Below, piece after piece: positions 1 through 8,654 of a DNA stretch of 64,000 bases. Each line of letters starts with the position of its first letter. Within the stretch, counting starts at the first letter, position 1. The position numbers were made by a program, and so were the translations under genes. The notes under the pieces were generated by a model. It saw only the letters and a program-made list of their open reading frames with translations. It made no database searches and was not told where the DNA came from. Source of the stretch: Chlorobiaceae bacterium (GTDB taxonomy: Bacteria; Bacteroidota; Ignavibacteria; Ignavibacteriales; Ignavibacteriaceae); the NCBI GenBank assembly GCA_013824085.1, contig PNNF01000001.1:1-64000 (forward strand). The letters run 5' to 3'.

Positions 1-36
1 TTTATTATTGTAACCAATGAGTGACACGAAAAATCA

Positions 37-53
37 GATCCTCGTAGAGGATC
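37..53. repeat. Palindrome, left member of an inverted pair
   Basis: The bases GATCCTCGTAGAGGATC form a 7-bp stem with a GTA loop. The inner 15 bases (38-52) are the exact reverse complement of the 15 bases at 122-136. AATCA stands just to the left (32-36) and again directly right of the second palindrome (137-141), which could be a short target duplication or chance. Confidence 0.7.
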
Positions 54-121
54 AATAAAGATTATCAGATTAAGGAAAATTTAATGTTTGGCTGATATCC
101 TTTAATTAAATTTTTTTATGA

Positions 122-136
122 ATCCTCTACGAGGAT
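122..136. repeat. Palindrome, right member of an inverted pair
   Basis: The bases ATCCTCTACGAGGAT form a 6-bp stem with a TAC loop and match positions 38-52 exactly on the opposite strand. The two palindromes and their spacer of about 69 bases could fold as one long hairpin. This organisation resembles small non-autonomous palindromic elements (REP/MITE-like), but only one copy is seen in the window. Confidence 0.7.
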
Positions 137-190
137 AATCATTATTGGAGTTTTTTTTGTTTATAGTAATTTTTAATTAATTCATTTTTC

Positions 191-2950
191 TCAATGCGCA
201 TCCAACCAATTATCACCAACGCCTGTATCAACAGCTATCGGTACTTCAAGAGGAAGTGCAGTCTCCATTAAATTTTTTATCAATTCTCTCATGTCATTCA
301 ATTCATCTTTGTGAACATCAAAAACTAATTCATCGTGGACTTGTAAAATCATTTTGGTTTTTGTTTTACGTCTCTCAAGTTCTTTATGAATTTTTATCAT
401 AGCAATTTTTATCATATCTGCTGCAGTCCCTTGAATAGGCATATTAACAGCAACGCGTTCTTCAAATTGTCGAACTGCAAAATTTTTGCTATTGATGTTT
501 CTCAAATATCTTCTTCTGCCAATCAATGTTTCTGCATATCCTTTTTCTTTTGCACTCTCGATTGATGATTTTATGAATGCATCAACTTTACTGAAAGTTT
601 TAAAGTAATTGTCGATAATTTCTTTCGCTAAATATTGTGTAATACCTAAACGAGTTTTTAATCCAAATACACCAATGCCATAAAGAATTCCAAAATTTAC
701 TTCTTTCGCTTTTCTTCGCATATCAGAATTTACTTCATCAGGATGAACACCAAAGACAAGTGCAGCAGTGCTTCTGTGAATGTCTTCTCCATTTTTGAAT
801 GCTTTGATTAACGTTTCATCACCACAAATTGAAGCCATTATTCTCAACTCAATTTGACTGTAATCTGCACTTAGCAAAATAAAATTTTTATCGCGTGGAA
901 TAAATGCTTTCCGAATTTCTTTCCCAAGCTCAGTTCTGATAGGAATATTTTGTAGATTCGGATTGTTGCTTGAAAGGCGTCCCGTGGATGCAATCGTCTG
1001 ATTAAAAGAAGTGTGAACTCTTCCCGTTTTCGAATGAATCAAATTTGGAAGTGAATCGGAATAAGTCGATTTAAGTTTTGCAACTTGACGATACTCGAGC
1101 ATGAAATCGATTATTTCGTGAGTTCCTTTTAGTGCTTCCAGCGAGCGTGCATCAGTTGAAAATCCTGTTTTAATTTTTTTTCCACTTTGTAGTTTTAGTT
1201 TATCGTACAATATTTTTTGCAACTGTTGAGTAGAATTGATATTAAAAGTTTCGCCAGCAGTTTCATAAATTTTCTTAGTCAAAGATTCCATCGTTACTTC
1301 GAGTTCTTTACTAAGTTGATTAAGACTCGCTTTATCAATGTTTACGCCCGCTCGTTCCATATCCTCCAGAATTGATGCAAGTGGAACTTCGACTTCATAA
1401 AAAACTTTTTCTAATTTGTTAGATTCAATTTCTTTTTTTAGGAGATTAAAAAGTTTAAGCGTAACGTCGGCATCTTCGGCGGAATAGTCGGAAAGTTTTT
1501 GCAAATCAACATCAAAAATTTTTGTTGGATCTTTTTTGCTTCCGATTAATTCTGAAAGTGGAATAGGGGAGTAAGCAAGATATTTTTTTGAAAGTTCATC
1601 CATTCCGTGCTTCTGGTCTGGGTCAATGCAATAACTTGCAAGCATCGTATCGAAATAGAAATTCTTTACGTTGATACCAAAGCTTCTCAAAACACCAATA
1701 TCAAATTTTCCATTTTGACAAACTTTTTTTATCGATTCATTTTCAAAAATTTGTTTAAATATTTTTACGAAATCATTGCTCGAAATTCTATCTGAAAGAT
1801 CCAGCGAAAATAAATTATTCTGTTCCACGAAAGGATTTATCGGTATAAAGTAGGCTTCATTTTCTTTAACTGCAAAAGAAACTCCCGCGAGCTTTAACTC
1901 AAATACATCAAGCGAATCTGTTTCTGTATCGAATACAAATAGATCAGATTTAGAAAGTAATGCTGCAAGTTTTTCTGCTTCAGCGATTGTGTTTACTAAG
2001 TGATAAATTGATTTTGACTTATCAAAAAATGTATGCTCGACTTCTTTAATTTCTTCAATTAAATCTTCACTATGTTCAAATAGTCTTAATACTCGGTTAT
2101 AACTTTTTATTTCTAAATGAATGAAAAGATTTTTTAATTTTTCAAAATCTGGTTTTAATAATTTCGATTCTAAAATATTAAAGTCTAAAGGGACTGAAGT
2201 GTGGATAGTTGCAAGCTCTTTGGAGATAAATGCGTTTTCTTTTCCCGCAATTAATTTTTGCTTAGTCGAATTCGATTCAACTTTATCAATGTTATTATAA
2301 ATTTCTTCAATCGAACCAAAAAGTTGAATTAATGGGACAGCAGATTTTTCGCCAATTCCTTTCACACCGGGAATATCATCGCTTTGGTCACCAACTAATG
2401 CGAGATAGTCAATCATCATTTCAGGAGAAAAACCTAAATCAGTTAAAACTTTTTCTTTGGTAATAAATTCTAATTCGTCAGAAGATTTTCCGGGCTTAAT
2501 AATTTTAGTTTTATCAGTAACGAGTTGGATAAAATCTTTGTCGGGAGTAACAATAACTGTTTCCAAATTTAATTTTTCTGCACGCTTGGCAGCAGTTCCA
2601 ATAATGTCGTCTGCCTCATAACCGGGTAAAATATAAATTGGAATATTGAACGCTGAGATTAAATCTTTTATCAACTGAATTTGTGGAATTAAATCTTCAG
2701 GAATTTCAGCTCTTGAGGATTTATAGAAATCATATTTTTCGTGACGAAAAGTTTTTTCTTTAGAATCAAATGCAACTGCGATGTAGTCAGGTTTTAAGTC
2801 TTCGATAATTTTTATTAATTGATTAGTAAAACCGAACACTGCCGAAGTTGGTATTCCTGTTTGAGTTCTAAGTGGACGAGAGATAAATGCAAAGTATGCT
2901 TTGTACGCAAGCGCCATCGCATCGAGAATAACGAATTTATTGGATGTCAT
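191..2950 (-). CDS. polA: DNA polymerase I
   Basis: A full-length family A polymerase of 919 residues that fills gaps in repair and removes RNA primers. Three domains are visible in order. The 5'-3' flap nuclease (about 1-290) has the acidic YEADDIIGT segment. The 3'-5' proofreading domain (about 320-510) keeps its motifs: the DTET segment, NGKFD, and YSAEDAD. The polymerase (about 540-919) has motif A (DYSQIELR), motif B (RRKAKEVNFGILYG) and motif C (QVHDELVF). Proofreading therefore looks intact, unlike Taq polymerase. It starts at an ATG 21 bases after the stop of the upstream permease on the same strand, so the two may be cotranscribed although their functions are unrelated. Confidence 0.98.
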   Translation of the reverse strand: MTSNKFVILDAMALAYKAYFAFISRPLRTQTGIPTSAVFGFTNQLIKIIEDLKPDYIAVAFDSKEKTFRHEKYDFYKSSRAEIPEDLIPQIQLIKDLISAFNIPIYILPGYEADDIIGTAAKRAEKLNLETVIVTPDKDFIQLVTDKTKIIKPGKSSDELEFITKEKVLTDLGFSPEMMIDYLALVGDQSDDIPGVKGIGEKSAVPLIQLFGSIEEIYNNIDKVESNSTKQKLIAGKENAFISKELATIHTSVPLDFNILESKLLKPDFEKLKNLFIHLEIKSYNRVLRLFEHSEDLIEEIKEVEHTFFDKSKSIYHLVNTIAEAEKLAALLSKSDLFVFDTETDSLDVFELKLAGVSFAVKENEAYFIPINPFVEQNNLFSLDLSDRISSNDFVKIFKQIFENESIKKVCQNGKFDIGVLRSFGINVKNFYFDTMLASYCIDPDQKHGMDELSKKYLAYSPIPLSELIGSKKDPTKIFDVDLQKLSDYSAEDADVTLKLFNLLKKEIESNKLEKVFYEVEVPLASILEDMERAGVNIDKASLNQLSKELEVTMESLTKKIYETAGETFNINSTQQLQKILYDKLKLQSGKKIKTGFSTDARSLEALKGTHEIIDFMLEYRQVAKLKSTYSDSLPNLIHSKTGRVHTSFNQTIASTGRLSSNNPNLQNIPIRTELGKEIRKAFIPRDKNFILLSADYSQIELRIMASICGDETLIKAFKNGEDIHRSTAALVFGVHPDEVNSDMRRKAKEVNFGILYGIGVFGLKTRLGITQYLAKEIIDNYFKTFSKVDAFIKSSIESAKEKGYAETLIGRRRYLRNINSKNFAVRQFEERVAVNMPIQGTAADMIKIAMIKIHKELERRKTKTKMILQVHDELVFDVHKDELNDMRELIKNLMETALPLEVPIAVDTGVGDNWLDAH

Positions 2951-2971
2951 TTTTTTATCAATAGTTAAAAA

Positions 2972-4402
2972 TTATAGTTTATCTTTTTTATTAAAAATTT
3001 TGTCGTGCAAATATTTGTGATAGAAATAAATTGGTAATCCTAACAAGATCAAATAGATTCCCATCATTGCATTTTTTGTATCTGAAATTAATGTGTTCAT
3101 CAAAAACAAAAGTGAAAAAATAATAAAGCCATATGTCGTGTATGGATAACCCCAAGTTTTGTAAGGTCGATGAGCATCTGGCATTTTCTTTCTGAGTATC
3201 ACAACACCATAAGCTCCAAGCATATAAAATAACCACGCAGCAAAAACCACATAATTTGATATCGTATCAAACGAACCTGACATTACGAGCATCGATGACC
3301 AAAAACTTAAAAGCAAAAGTGATAAATGTGGAGTTGCATACTTTGGGTGAACTTTTCCCAACGACTTAAAAAATAATCCACTTCTTCCCATTGCATAAGG
3401 AACACGAGCAGTTGAAAGAATGCTTCCATTAAGAGCACCGAAAGCAGAAATTATAACAGCAATTGAAATGATTGAAGCTCCTGCAAATCCAAATATTTTT
3501 TCAGCAGCGGTTGCAGCAACTAATTCGCTATGCTGCATCTCTTCTACAGGAATGACGTATAAATATGCAAGATTGATTAGCACATAAACACCAATAACAA
3601 TAAGTGTCCCAAGAAATAGTGCTTTAGGAACATTGTGTTGTGGATTTTTTACTTCGCCCGAAACATAAGTGACGTTAATCCAACCATCATAAGCCCAAAA
3701 CGCACCTGCAAGTGCTAATCCAAACAAAACAAAAATGTTGCTTGAAACTTCTGGAGGCACTGCAAAACCTGTGTAGATATTTGATGCTGAACCTGAACCA
3801 AACATAAATATCAATACCGTCAGCAAAAGTATTGTGAAAATTTTTATGAATGTAATTAGTGATTGTACAAATCCGCCAAACACAACTCCGATATAATTTA
3901 CAAATGTGAGAAAAAAGATACACGAGATTGCGACGGCTTTTGTTCCGAAATCTGCAAATGGATTTATATTGCCAACGAAAGGCATATAGACTACAATATC
4001 TTGCAAAAATTTTGGAGCATCAGGAAGTTTGAAAAAGAATCCAACATACTCAGCAAATACAAATGCAATTGCAGCTTGACTACCAGTTTGAACAACGGCT
4101 ATAACAGACCAGCCGTAAGCGTATGCAGTAAAATCTCCATAGCTTTCCTTGAAGTAGATGTATTGCCCACCAGTTGAGCTGAACATTCCCGACAGCTCTG
4201 CGATTGAAAGCGCACCAATTAAGGTTGCAATGCCTGCCACAATCCAAACTAGAATTATCAATTCAGGCGACATCAACTGTTCAGCCATCGATGCAGGTTT
4301 TCTAAAAATTCCTGAACCAATCATTGAGCCCGATACAATCATTATCGCAGCTATTAAAGAGAGTCCCCTTACAAGTTCTTTAGACGATTTTGTTTTTATC
4401 AT
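2972..4402 (-). CDS. APC family amino acid permease
   Basis: A 476-residue inner-membrane protein with about twelve hydrophobic segments. The N-terminal GSMIGSGIFRKPASM stretch is the glycine-rich first-helix motif of amino acid/polyamine/organocation (APC) transporters, and the next conserved block (SIAELSGMFSSTGGQYIYFKE) also matches. By family it should move an amino acid by antiport or proton symport. The closest resemblance is to LAT/SteT-like exchangers, but substrate cannot be read from sequence. It is the first gene of a probable two-gene unit with polA and is transcribed divergently from the folate gene at 4474, leaving about 70 bases for both promoters. Confidence 0.9.
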   Translation of the reverse strand: MIKTKSSKELVRGLSLIAAIMIVSGSMIGSGIFRKPASMAEQLMSPELIILVWIVAGIATLIGALSIAELSGMFSSTGGQYIYFKESYGDFTAYAYGWSVIAVVQTGSQAAIAFVFAEYVGFFFKLPDAPKFLQDIVVYMPFVGNINPFADFGTKAVAISCIFFLTFVNYIGVVFGGFVQSLITFIKIFTILLLTVLIFMFGSGSASNIYTGFAVPPEVSSNIFVLFGLALAGAFWAYDGWINVTYVSGEVKNPQHNVPKALFLGTLIVIGVYVLINLAYLYVIPVEEMQHSELVAATAAEKIFGFAGASIISIAVIISAFGALNGSILSTARVPYAMGRSGLFFKSLGKVHPKYATPHLSLLLLSFWSSMLVMSGSFDTISNYVVFAAWLFYMLGAYGVVILRKKMPDAHRPYKTWGYPYTTYGFIIFSLLFLMNTLISDTKNAMMGIYLILLGLPIYFYHKYLHDKIFNKKDKL

Positions 4403-4473
4403 GTATTACTAATATTTTTTTTTCTAATTTAAGTCAATGCTTAATAATACCAAAATATGAATTAAATTTTACT

Positions 4474-6363
4474 ATGAAAATTGAAACAATATTAAATTTT
4501 GTATTAGAGAAGAAACATTCGGCATTTTTTTATACACCTTCTTTTTATCCGAAGAGTTATTCTTATTTTTTTAAACAAGTAAAGTTTGTAGAAAATATAA
4601 AATTAATTGATTCAAACGCCGTAACTATTGACTTAAATGAATTATGGAGGGGAATCGATTCAAATTCAAAAAAATATTTTGGATACGGAATTGTTCCTTA
4701 TGAATTTGGATTTTTACTCGAGAAAAAATTAAGCACGCTCTTGTCTAATGAACAACGAAGTGCAATAACTGAAAATTTTATTTTTGCATTTTTTGACAAA
4801 AATAATTTTAGTCAGATTAATTCCAACAAAATTGATTTTGGAGATTTTGCTCCAGCAGCAAAATTAGTAAATGAGATAGAGCTTGAAATTCCTTTCTCTG
4901 ATTACAGCACAAATATAAAAAAAATAAAAAATTATATTTCAGCGGGCGATACTTATCAAATAAATTATACGTTAAAAAATAAATTCAGTTTGGCAAATGA
5001 GATAACAACGCTATTCAAAAAACTTATTTTTAATCAAAGCTCAAAATATTCGGCGATTATAAATCTTGGTGAGAGGCTAATAATTTCAATTTCTCCCGAA
5101 CTCTTTTTCAATTTAGAAGAAAATAAAATTACAATAAAACCGATGAAGGGAACAATAAGAAGAGGATGCAATATTGATGAGGACAAAAAGAAAAATGAGG
5201 CACTAAAAACGAGTGAAAAAAATCTTGCAGAAAATTTAATGATTGTTGATTTGATTAGAAATGATTTAGGCAAGATTTGCGAATTTAATTCTGTGAGAAC
5301 TAAAAAATTATTTGAAGTTGAAAAATATGAATCAATATATCAGATGGTTTCAACTATTGATGGAAGGCTAAAGAAGGACTTAAAATTAAGCGATGTTCTT
5401 AAAAATATTTTTCCGTGTGGATCAATTACAGGTGCACCAAAAATAAGAACGATGGAAATTATTTCTGAAATTGAAAAAAGTGAAAGAGGAATCTACACCG
5501 GTGCAATCGGAATTATTACTCCGAAAAAATCTGTATTTAGTGTTGCAATACGAACTTTGGAAATTGACAAAAAAACATCGACAGGAAAGATTGGATTAGG
5601 TAGCGGAATTGTTTGGGACTCAGTCGCCCGTGATGAATTTAATGAAGTGAAATTGAAAGCTAATTTTTTAACTCAAGCAAATAATTACTTTGATCTATTT
5701 GAATCAATGTTGATAGAGAGAAATGAAATCTTTTTACTCAATGAACATTTAGAAAGATTGAAAAACGCTGCTGACTTTTTCTTGTTCAAATTTAACTTAA
5801 AAAAAATATCCAATTTGATTTCAAAAATTATTAGTGGAGTCGAGTTTAAAAAAAAATACAAATTAAAACTAATCTTAAATAAATGGGGAAAAATAAATTA
5901 CGAATTAAATGAACTGAATCCATTGCCTTCATTGATTAGGATAAATGTTTCTTCAAAAAAAATTAATACACAAAATAAATTTCAATATTTTAAGACAACG
6001 AATAGAAATTTTTACAATTCATTTCTAAATTATAATCGGGATAACAATTTTTTCGAGACAATTTTCTTGAATGAAAAAAATGAGTTGGCTGAAGGAACAA
6101 TCACAAATATTTTCTTAAAAAAAAATAATATTTTTGTTACTCCTCCAATTGATTCAGGAATATTAAATGGTCTTTACAGAGCAGATAAAATTAAAAATGA
6201 AAATGTAGAAGAGAGAAAATTATTTCTTGAGGACTTGCTAAATTGTTCGGAAGCAATTTTAACTAATTCAGTCAGAAAAGAAATTTGTGTTGATGAAATT
6301 TATCTTGACAAAAAATTAATAAAAGATTTTAACAAAAGTGATAACTTTAGGAAAAAAAATTAA
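4474..6363 (+). CDS. pabB/pabC: Fused aminodeoxychorismate synthase component I / 4-amino-4-deoxychorismate lyase
   Basis: A 629-residue fusion making the p-aminobenzoate moiety of folate. Residues about 1-400 are a chorismate-binding enzyme of the PabB type. The catalytic lysine motif reads PMKGT (K225), and DLIRNDLGK and CGSITGAPKIRTME follow. Residues about 405-629 are a class IV PLP aminotransferase-fold lyase (PabC), with a likely PLP lysine in FKTTNR (K507) and the family signature ELAEGTITNIF. The ATG at 4474 was preferred to one 84 bases upstream, because the extra residues are low-complexity and would run into the permease promoter region. No glutamine amidotransferase (PabA) gene is in the window; it must be elsewhere, or ammonia is used. 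Confidence 0.93.
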   Translation: MKIETILNFVLEKKHSAFFYTPSFYPKSYSYFFKQVKFVENIKLIDSNAVTIDLNELWRGIDSNSKKYFGYGIVPYEFGFLLEKKLSTLLSNEQRSAITENFIFAFFDKNNFSQINSNKIDFGDFAPAAKLVNEIELEIPFSDYSTNIKKIKNYISAGDTYQINYTLKNKFSLANEITTLFKKLIFNQSSKYSAIINLGERLIISISPELFFNLEENKITIKPMKGTIRRGCNIDEDKKKNEALKTSEKNLAENLMIVDLIRNDLGKICEFNSVRTKKLFEVEKYESIYQMVSTIDGRLKKDLKLSDVLKNIFPCGSITGAPKIRTMEIISEIEKSERGIYTGAIGIITPKKSVFSVAIRTLEIDKKTSTGKIGLGSGIVWDSVARDEFNEVKLKANFLTQANNYFDLFESMLIERNEIFLLNEHLERLKNAADFFLFKFNLKKISNLISKIISGVEFKKKYKLKLILNKWGKINYELNELNPLPSLIRINVSSKKINTQNKFQYFKTTNRNFYNSFLNYNRDNNFFETIFLNEKNELAEGTITNIFLKKNNIFVTPPIDSGILNGLYRADKIKNENVEERKLFLEDLLNCSEAILTNSVRKEICVDEIYLDKKLIKDFNKSDNFRKKN

Positions 6364-6364
6364 A

Positions 6365-7411
6365 ATGTCTGAAAATCAGAAAATAATTTTACAAAGAAAA
6401 AAAGAGCATCTTGAGTTGTGTGCAACAGACAAAGTTGCTTTTAAGAATAAGTCAACAGGTTTTGAAAACTATGAATTTATTCACAGCGCAATTACTGAAG
6501 TCGATTTGAACAAAATTGATTTGCAAACAAATTTTTTTGATAAAATAATTTCATTCCCATTTTTAATTTCATGTATGACTGGAGGCACATCTGAAGCGGA
6601 CAATATCAATTTAGAGTTGGCAATTGCGGCAAAAGAATTGAACGTTCCAATTGGTCTGGGAAGTTTGAGATATGCAATCGGAAAAAATGACTACGATGAA
6701 ATTTTTAAGGAAATTAAATCGAGTAGCGGCAATGTTCCCATTCTTGCTAACATTGGCGCTGCACAAGTATGCAACAGTGAAAGTTTTTTTGATTTACAAA
6801 AATTACGAGATAAAACATTTGCGGATATTTTTGTTATTCATTTAAATCCATTGCAAGAACTATTGCAACCAAATGGAGAGCCTCATTTTCCGAAATTGAT
6901 TTCTCAAATTGAAAAATTTGTCAAAGAAATTTCCATTCCCGTAATTGTAAAGGAAGTCGGTTCTGGAATTTCTGCGAAGGATGCGAGAATTATATTAGAA
7001 ACAGGTGTTAAAGGGATCGACACGGCTGGTGCAGGCGGAACGAGTTGGGCAGGAGTTGAGATGCTAAGAAACGAAAAAGAGATGAATGATTATTTTTGGG
7101 ATTGGGGCTTACCGACTTCGCATTGTATTAAAAATATTTTTAAATTGAAGAAGAGATATCAATTTTTATTAATCGGTTCGGGTGGAATTAACAATTCTAT
7201 TGATGTGGCTAAAGCATTGGCGCTTGGAGCAGATTTAACAGCCTCTGCGAGAATAATTTTGCAAGAATTAAATAAAAATAATATCGATGGCGTTGTTAAA
7301 TTTGTAAAAAATATTTTTGAAGATGTAAAGAAAATTATGTTTTTGACAAACTCTCAAAATTTAGATGAGCTAAGAAATAAAAAATTGATAAAGAAGAAGG
7401 ACTTAATTTGA
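6365..7411 (+). CDS. fni: Type 2 isopentenyl-diphosphate delta-isomerase
   Basis: A flavin (FMN) and NADPH-dependent TIM-barrel enzyme that interconverts IPP and DMAPP, the C5 units for isoprenoids. The 348-residue protein shows the family signatures in order: RKKEHLELC near the N-terminus, the SCMTGGT loop, IGLGSLR, NIGAAQ, HLNPLQE, KEVGSGIS, and the flavin phosphate-binding TAGAGGTSWAGVE followed by GSGGI. The ATG at 6365 is two bases after the stop of the folate fusion; a longer reading from 6338 would overlap that gene by 26 bases. The next gene, a prenyl synthase, uses its product. No mevalonate or MEP pathway genes are in the window. Confidence 0.96.
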   Translation: MSENQKIILQRKKEHLELCATDKVAFKNKSTGFENYEFIHSAITEVDLNKIDLQTNFFDKIISFPFLISCMTGGTSEADNINLELAIAAKELNVPIGLGSLRYAIGKNDYDEIFKEIKSSSGNVPILANIGAAQVCNSESFFDLQKLRDKTFADIFVIHLNPLQELLQPNGEPHFPKLISQIEKFVKEISIPVIVKEVGSGISAKDARIILETGVKGIDTAGAGGTSWAGVEMLRNEKEMNDYFWDWGLPTSHCIKNIFKLKKRYQFLLIGSGGINNSIDVAKALALGADLTASARIILQELNKNNIDGVVKFVKNIFEDVKKIMFLTNSQNLDELRNKKLIKKKDLI

Positions 7412-8388
7412 AATCGTTCCTCAAAATATACACTGAACAAAAAAGTCAAGTTGATAAAAAACTTTCAGTCATTCTAAAAAAACGAGAACCTAAAAGTCTT
7501 TATGGTCCTGCAGATTATATTATTCAAAGTCCCGGAAAAAGACTCCGTCCAATTTTAGTTTTATTTTCAGCAAAAGCAGTTGGCTTAAATTTTAAAGATG
7601 CGTATAATACAGCATTATCAGTAGAACTTTTGCATGATTTCACACTCGTTCACGATGACATAATGGATAACGCAGATACTCGAAGGAATCGTCTCACAGT
7701 TCACAAAAAATGGGATACGAACACGGCTATTTTGGTTGGCGATGTGTTGCTTGCAGTTGCTTACGAGCTACTGACAAAAGATATTAAAAAAAATGAAAAA
7801 AAAATTGTTTCTGCTTTCACAAAAGGTTTAGTTGAAGTTTGCGAAGGGCAGAGTCTTGATAAAGATTATGAACTCAGAAAAGATGTTTCGTTATCGGAAT
7901 ATATTTTTATGATTCAGAAAAAAACTGCAGCGATGTCAGAGATGTGTTGTAAAATTGGTGCTCTGCTTGGTGATGGTAAAAAAGAAGAAGTTAAAGCTCT
8001 CTCAAATTATGGAAAGTATCTTGGAATTGCTTTTCAAATACAGGACGATTTGCTTGATATTGTTGGCGATGAAAACGAATTTGGTAAAAAAATTGGTGGC
8101 GATTTAATAGAAGGAAAAAAAACTTTTCTTTTTATTAATGCGTTAGAAAAATCAAAAGGTATTAGTAAGAAGAAACTTTTGGAAGTAATAAAGAATAAAG
8201 GAATTAAAGAACACGAACTTGAATTCTATAAAAAAATCTACACTGATTTAGGTGTTCTTGAATCAGCAAAAAATGAGATCGAACATTACACAAATAAAGC
8301 TTTGTTAGGATTAAAAATCTTGAAGAAAAAAGAAGACAGAGATTTTTTTACATGGCTGGCATATTCACTAATTAAGAGAACTAATTGA
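7408..8388 (+). CDS. Polyprenyl diphosphate synthase (trans-type)
   Basis: Trans-isoprenyl diphosphate synthase that condenses IPP with allylic diphosphates. The first aspartate-rich motif is DDIMDNADTRR (D83, D84, D87) and the second is DDLLD (D213-D217), followed by GKKIGGDLIEGKKT. The chain length cannot be set with confidence; geranylgeranyl or longer (quinone side chain) products are both possible. Length (326 residues) is normal. The start is TTG in a four-base TTGA overlap with the preceding isomerase stop, with a purine-rich AAGAAGG stretch just upstream, so translation is probably coupled. Confidence 0.94.
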   Translation: MKSFLKIYTEQKSQVDKKLSVILKKREPKSLYGPADYIIQSPGKRLRPILVLFSAKAVGLNFKDAYNTALSVELLHDFTLVHDDIMDNADTRRNRLTVHKKWDTNTAILVGDVLLAVAYELLTKDIKKNEKKIVSAFTKGLVEVCEGQSLDKDYELRKDVSLSEYIFMIQKKTAAMSEMCCKIGALLGDGKKEEVKALSNYGKYLGIAFQIQDDLLDIVGDENEFGKKIGGDLIEGKKTFLFINALEKSKGISKKKLLEVIKNKGIKEHELEFYKKIYTDLGVLESAKNEIEHYTNKALLGLKILKKKEDRDFFTWLAYSLIKRTN

Positions 8389-8654
8389 TGATAGAAAAAA
8401 AAGTAAAAATTGTGAACAGAGCTGGCTTGCATACAAGACCCGCTGCAACAATAGTAAAAATTGCCGCAAAGTATAAATCAGAATTTTATATTTCTAAAGA
8501 TGGATTTAGAATAAATGGAAAAAGTATTATTGGAGTTATGACATTAGCTGCAGAAATAGGAAGCGAACTATTACTAACATTTGATGGAGAGGATGAAATC
8601 TTTATGGCTGAAGAAATTAGCAGTTACATTAGCAGAGGATTTGACGAACCATGA
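8388..8654 (+). CDS. ptsH: Phosphocarrier protein HPr
   Basis: Small 88-residue phosphorelay carrier. The active-site histidine is H15 in AGLHTRPAAT, phosphorylated by enzyme I. S46 in NGKSIIGVM is the site that HPr kinase modifies in Firmicutes and many Gram-negatives. Both canonical residues being present fits with the HPr kinase gene at 55071. The ATG at 8388 overlaps the previous TGA by one base; a TTG one codon earlier is possible. It sits immediately before enzyme I with a four-base overlap. No EIIA/B/C sugar permease component is in the window, so the phosphorelay may be regulatory. Confidence 0.96.
   Translation: MIEKKVKIVNRAGLHTRPAATIVKIAAKYKSEFYISKDGFRINGKSIIGVMTLAAEIGSELLLTFDGEDEIFMAEEISSYISRGFDEP

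Larger units (their letters stand above)
1..190. other. Gene-free flank downstream of polA with paired palindromes
   Basis: No open frame worth calling is seen here. The stretch lies beyond the 3' end of polA and holds two short palindromes in opposite orientation (listed separately), an AT-rich spacer, and a T-run at 151-158. Neither palindrome has a U-tract in the direction expected for a polA terminator, so a simple intrinsic terminator is not supported. The next gene to the left lies outside the window. Confidence 0.6.

Noticed and set aside
1607-1795. Small plus-strand open frame inside polA
   Set aside because: It lies wholly antisense to a conserved part of polA, with no ribosome-binding site and no recognisable product.
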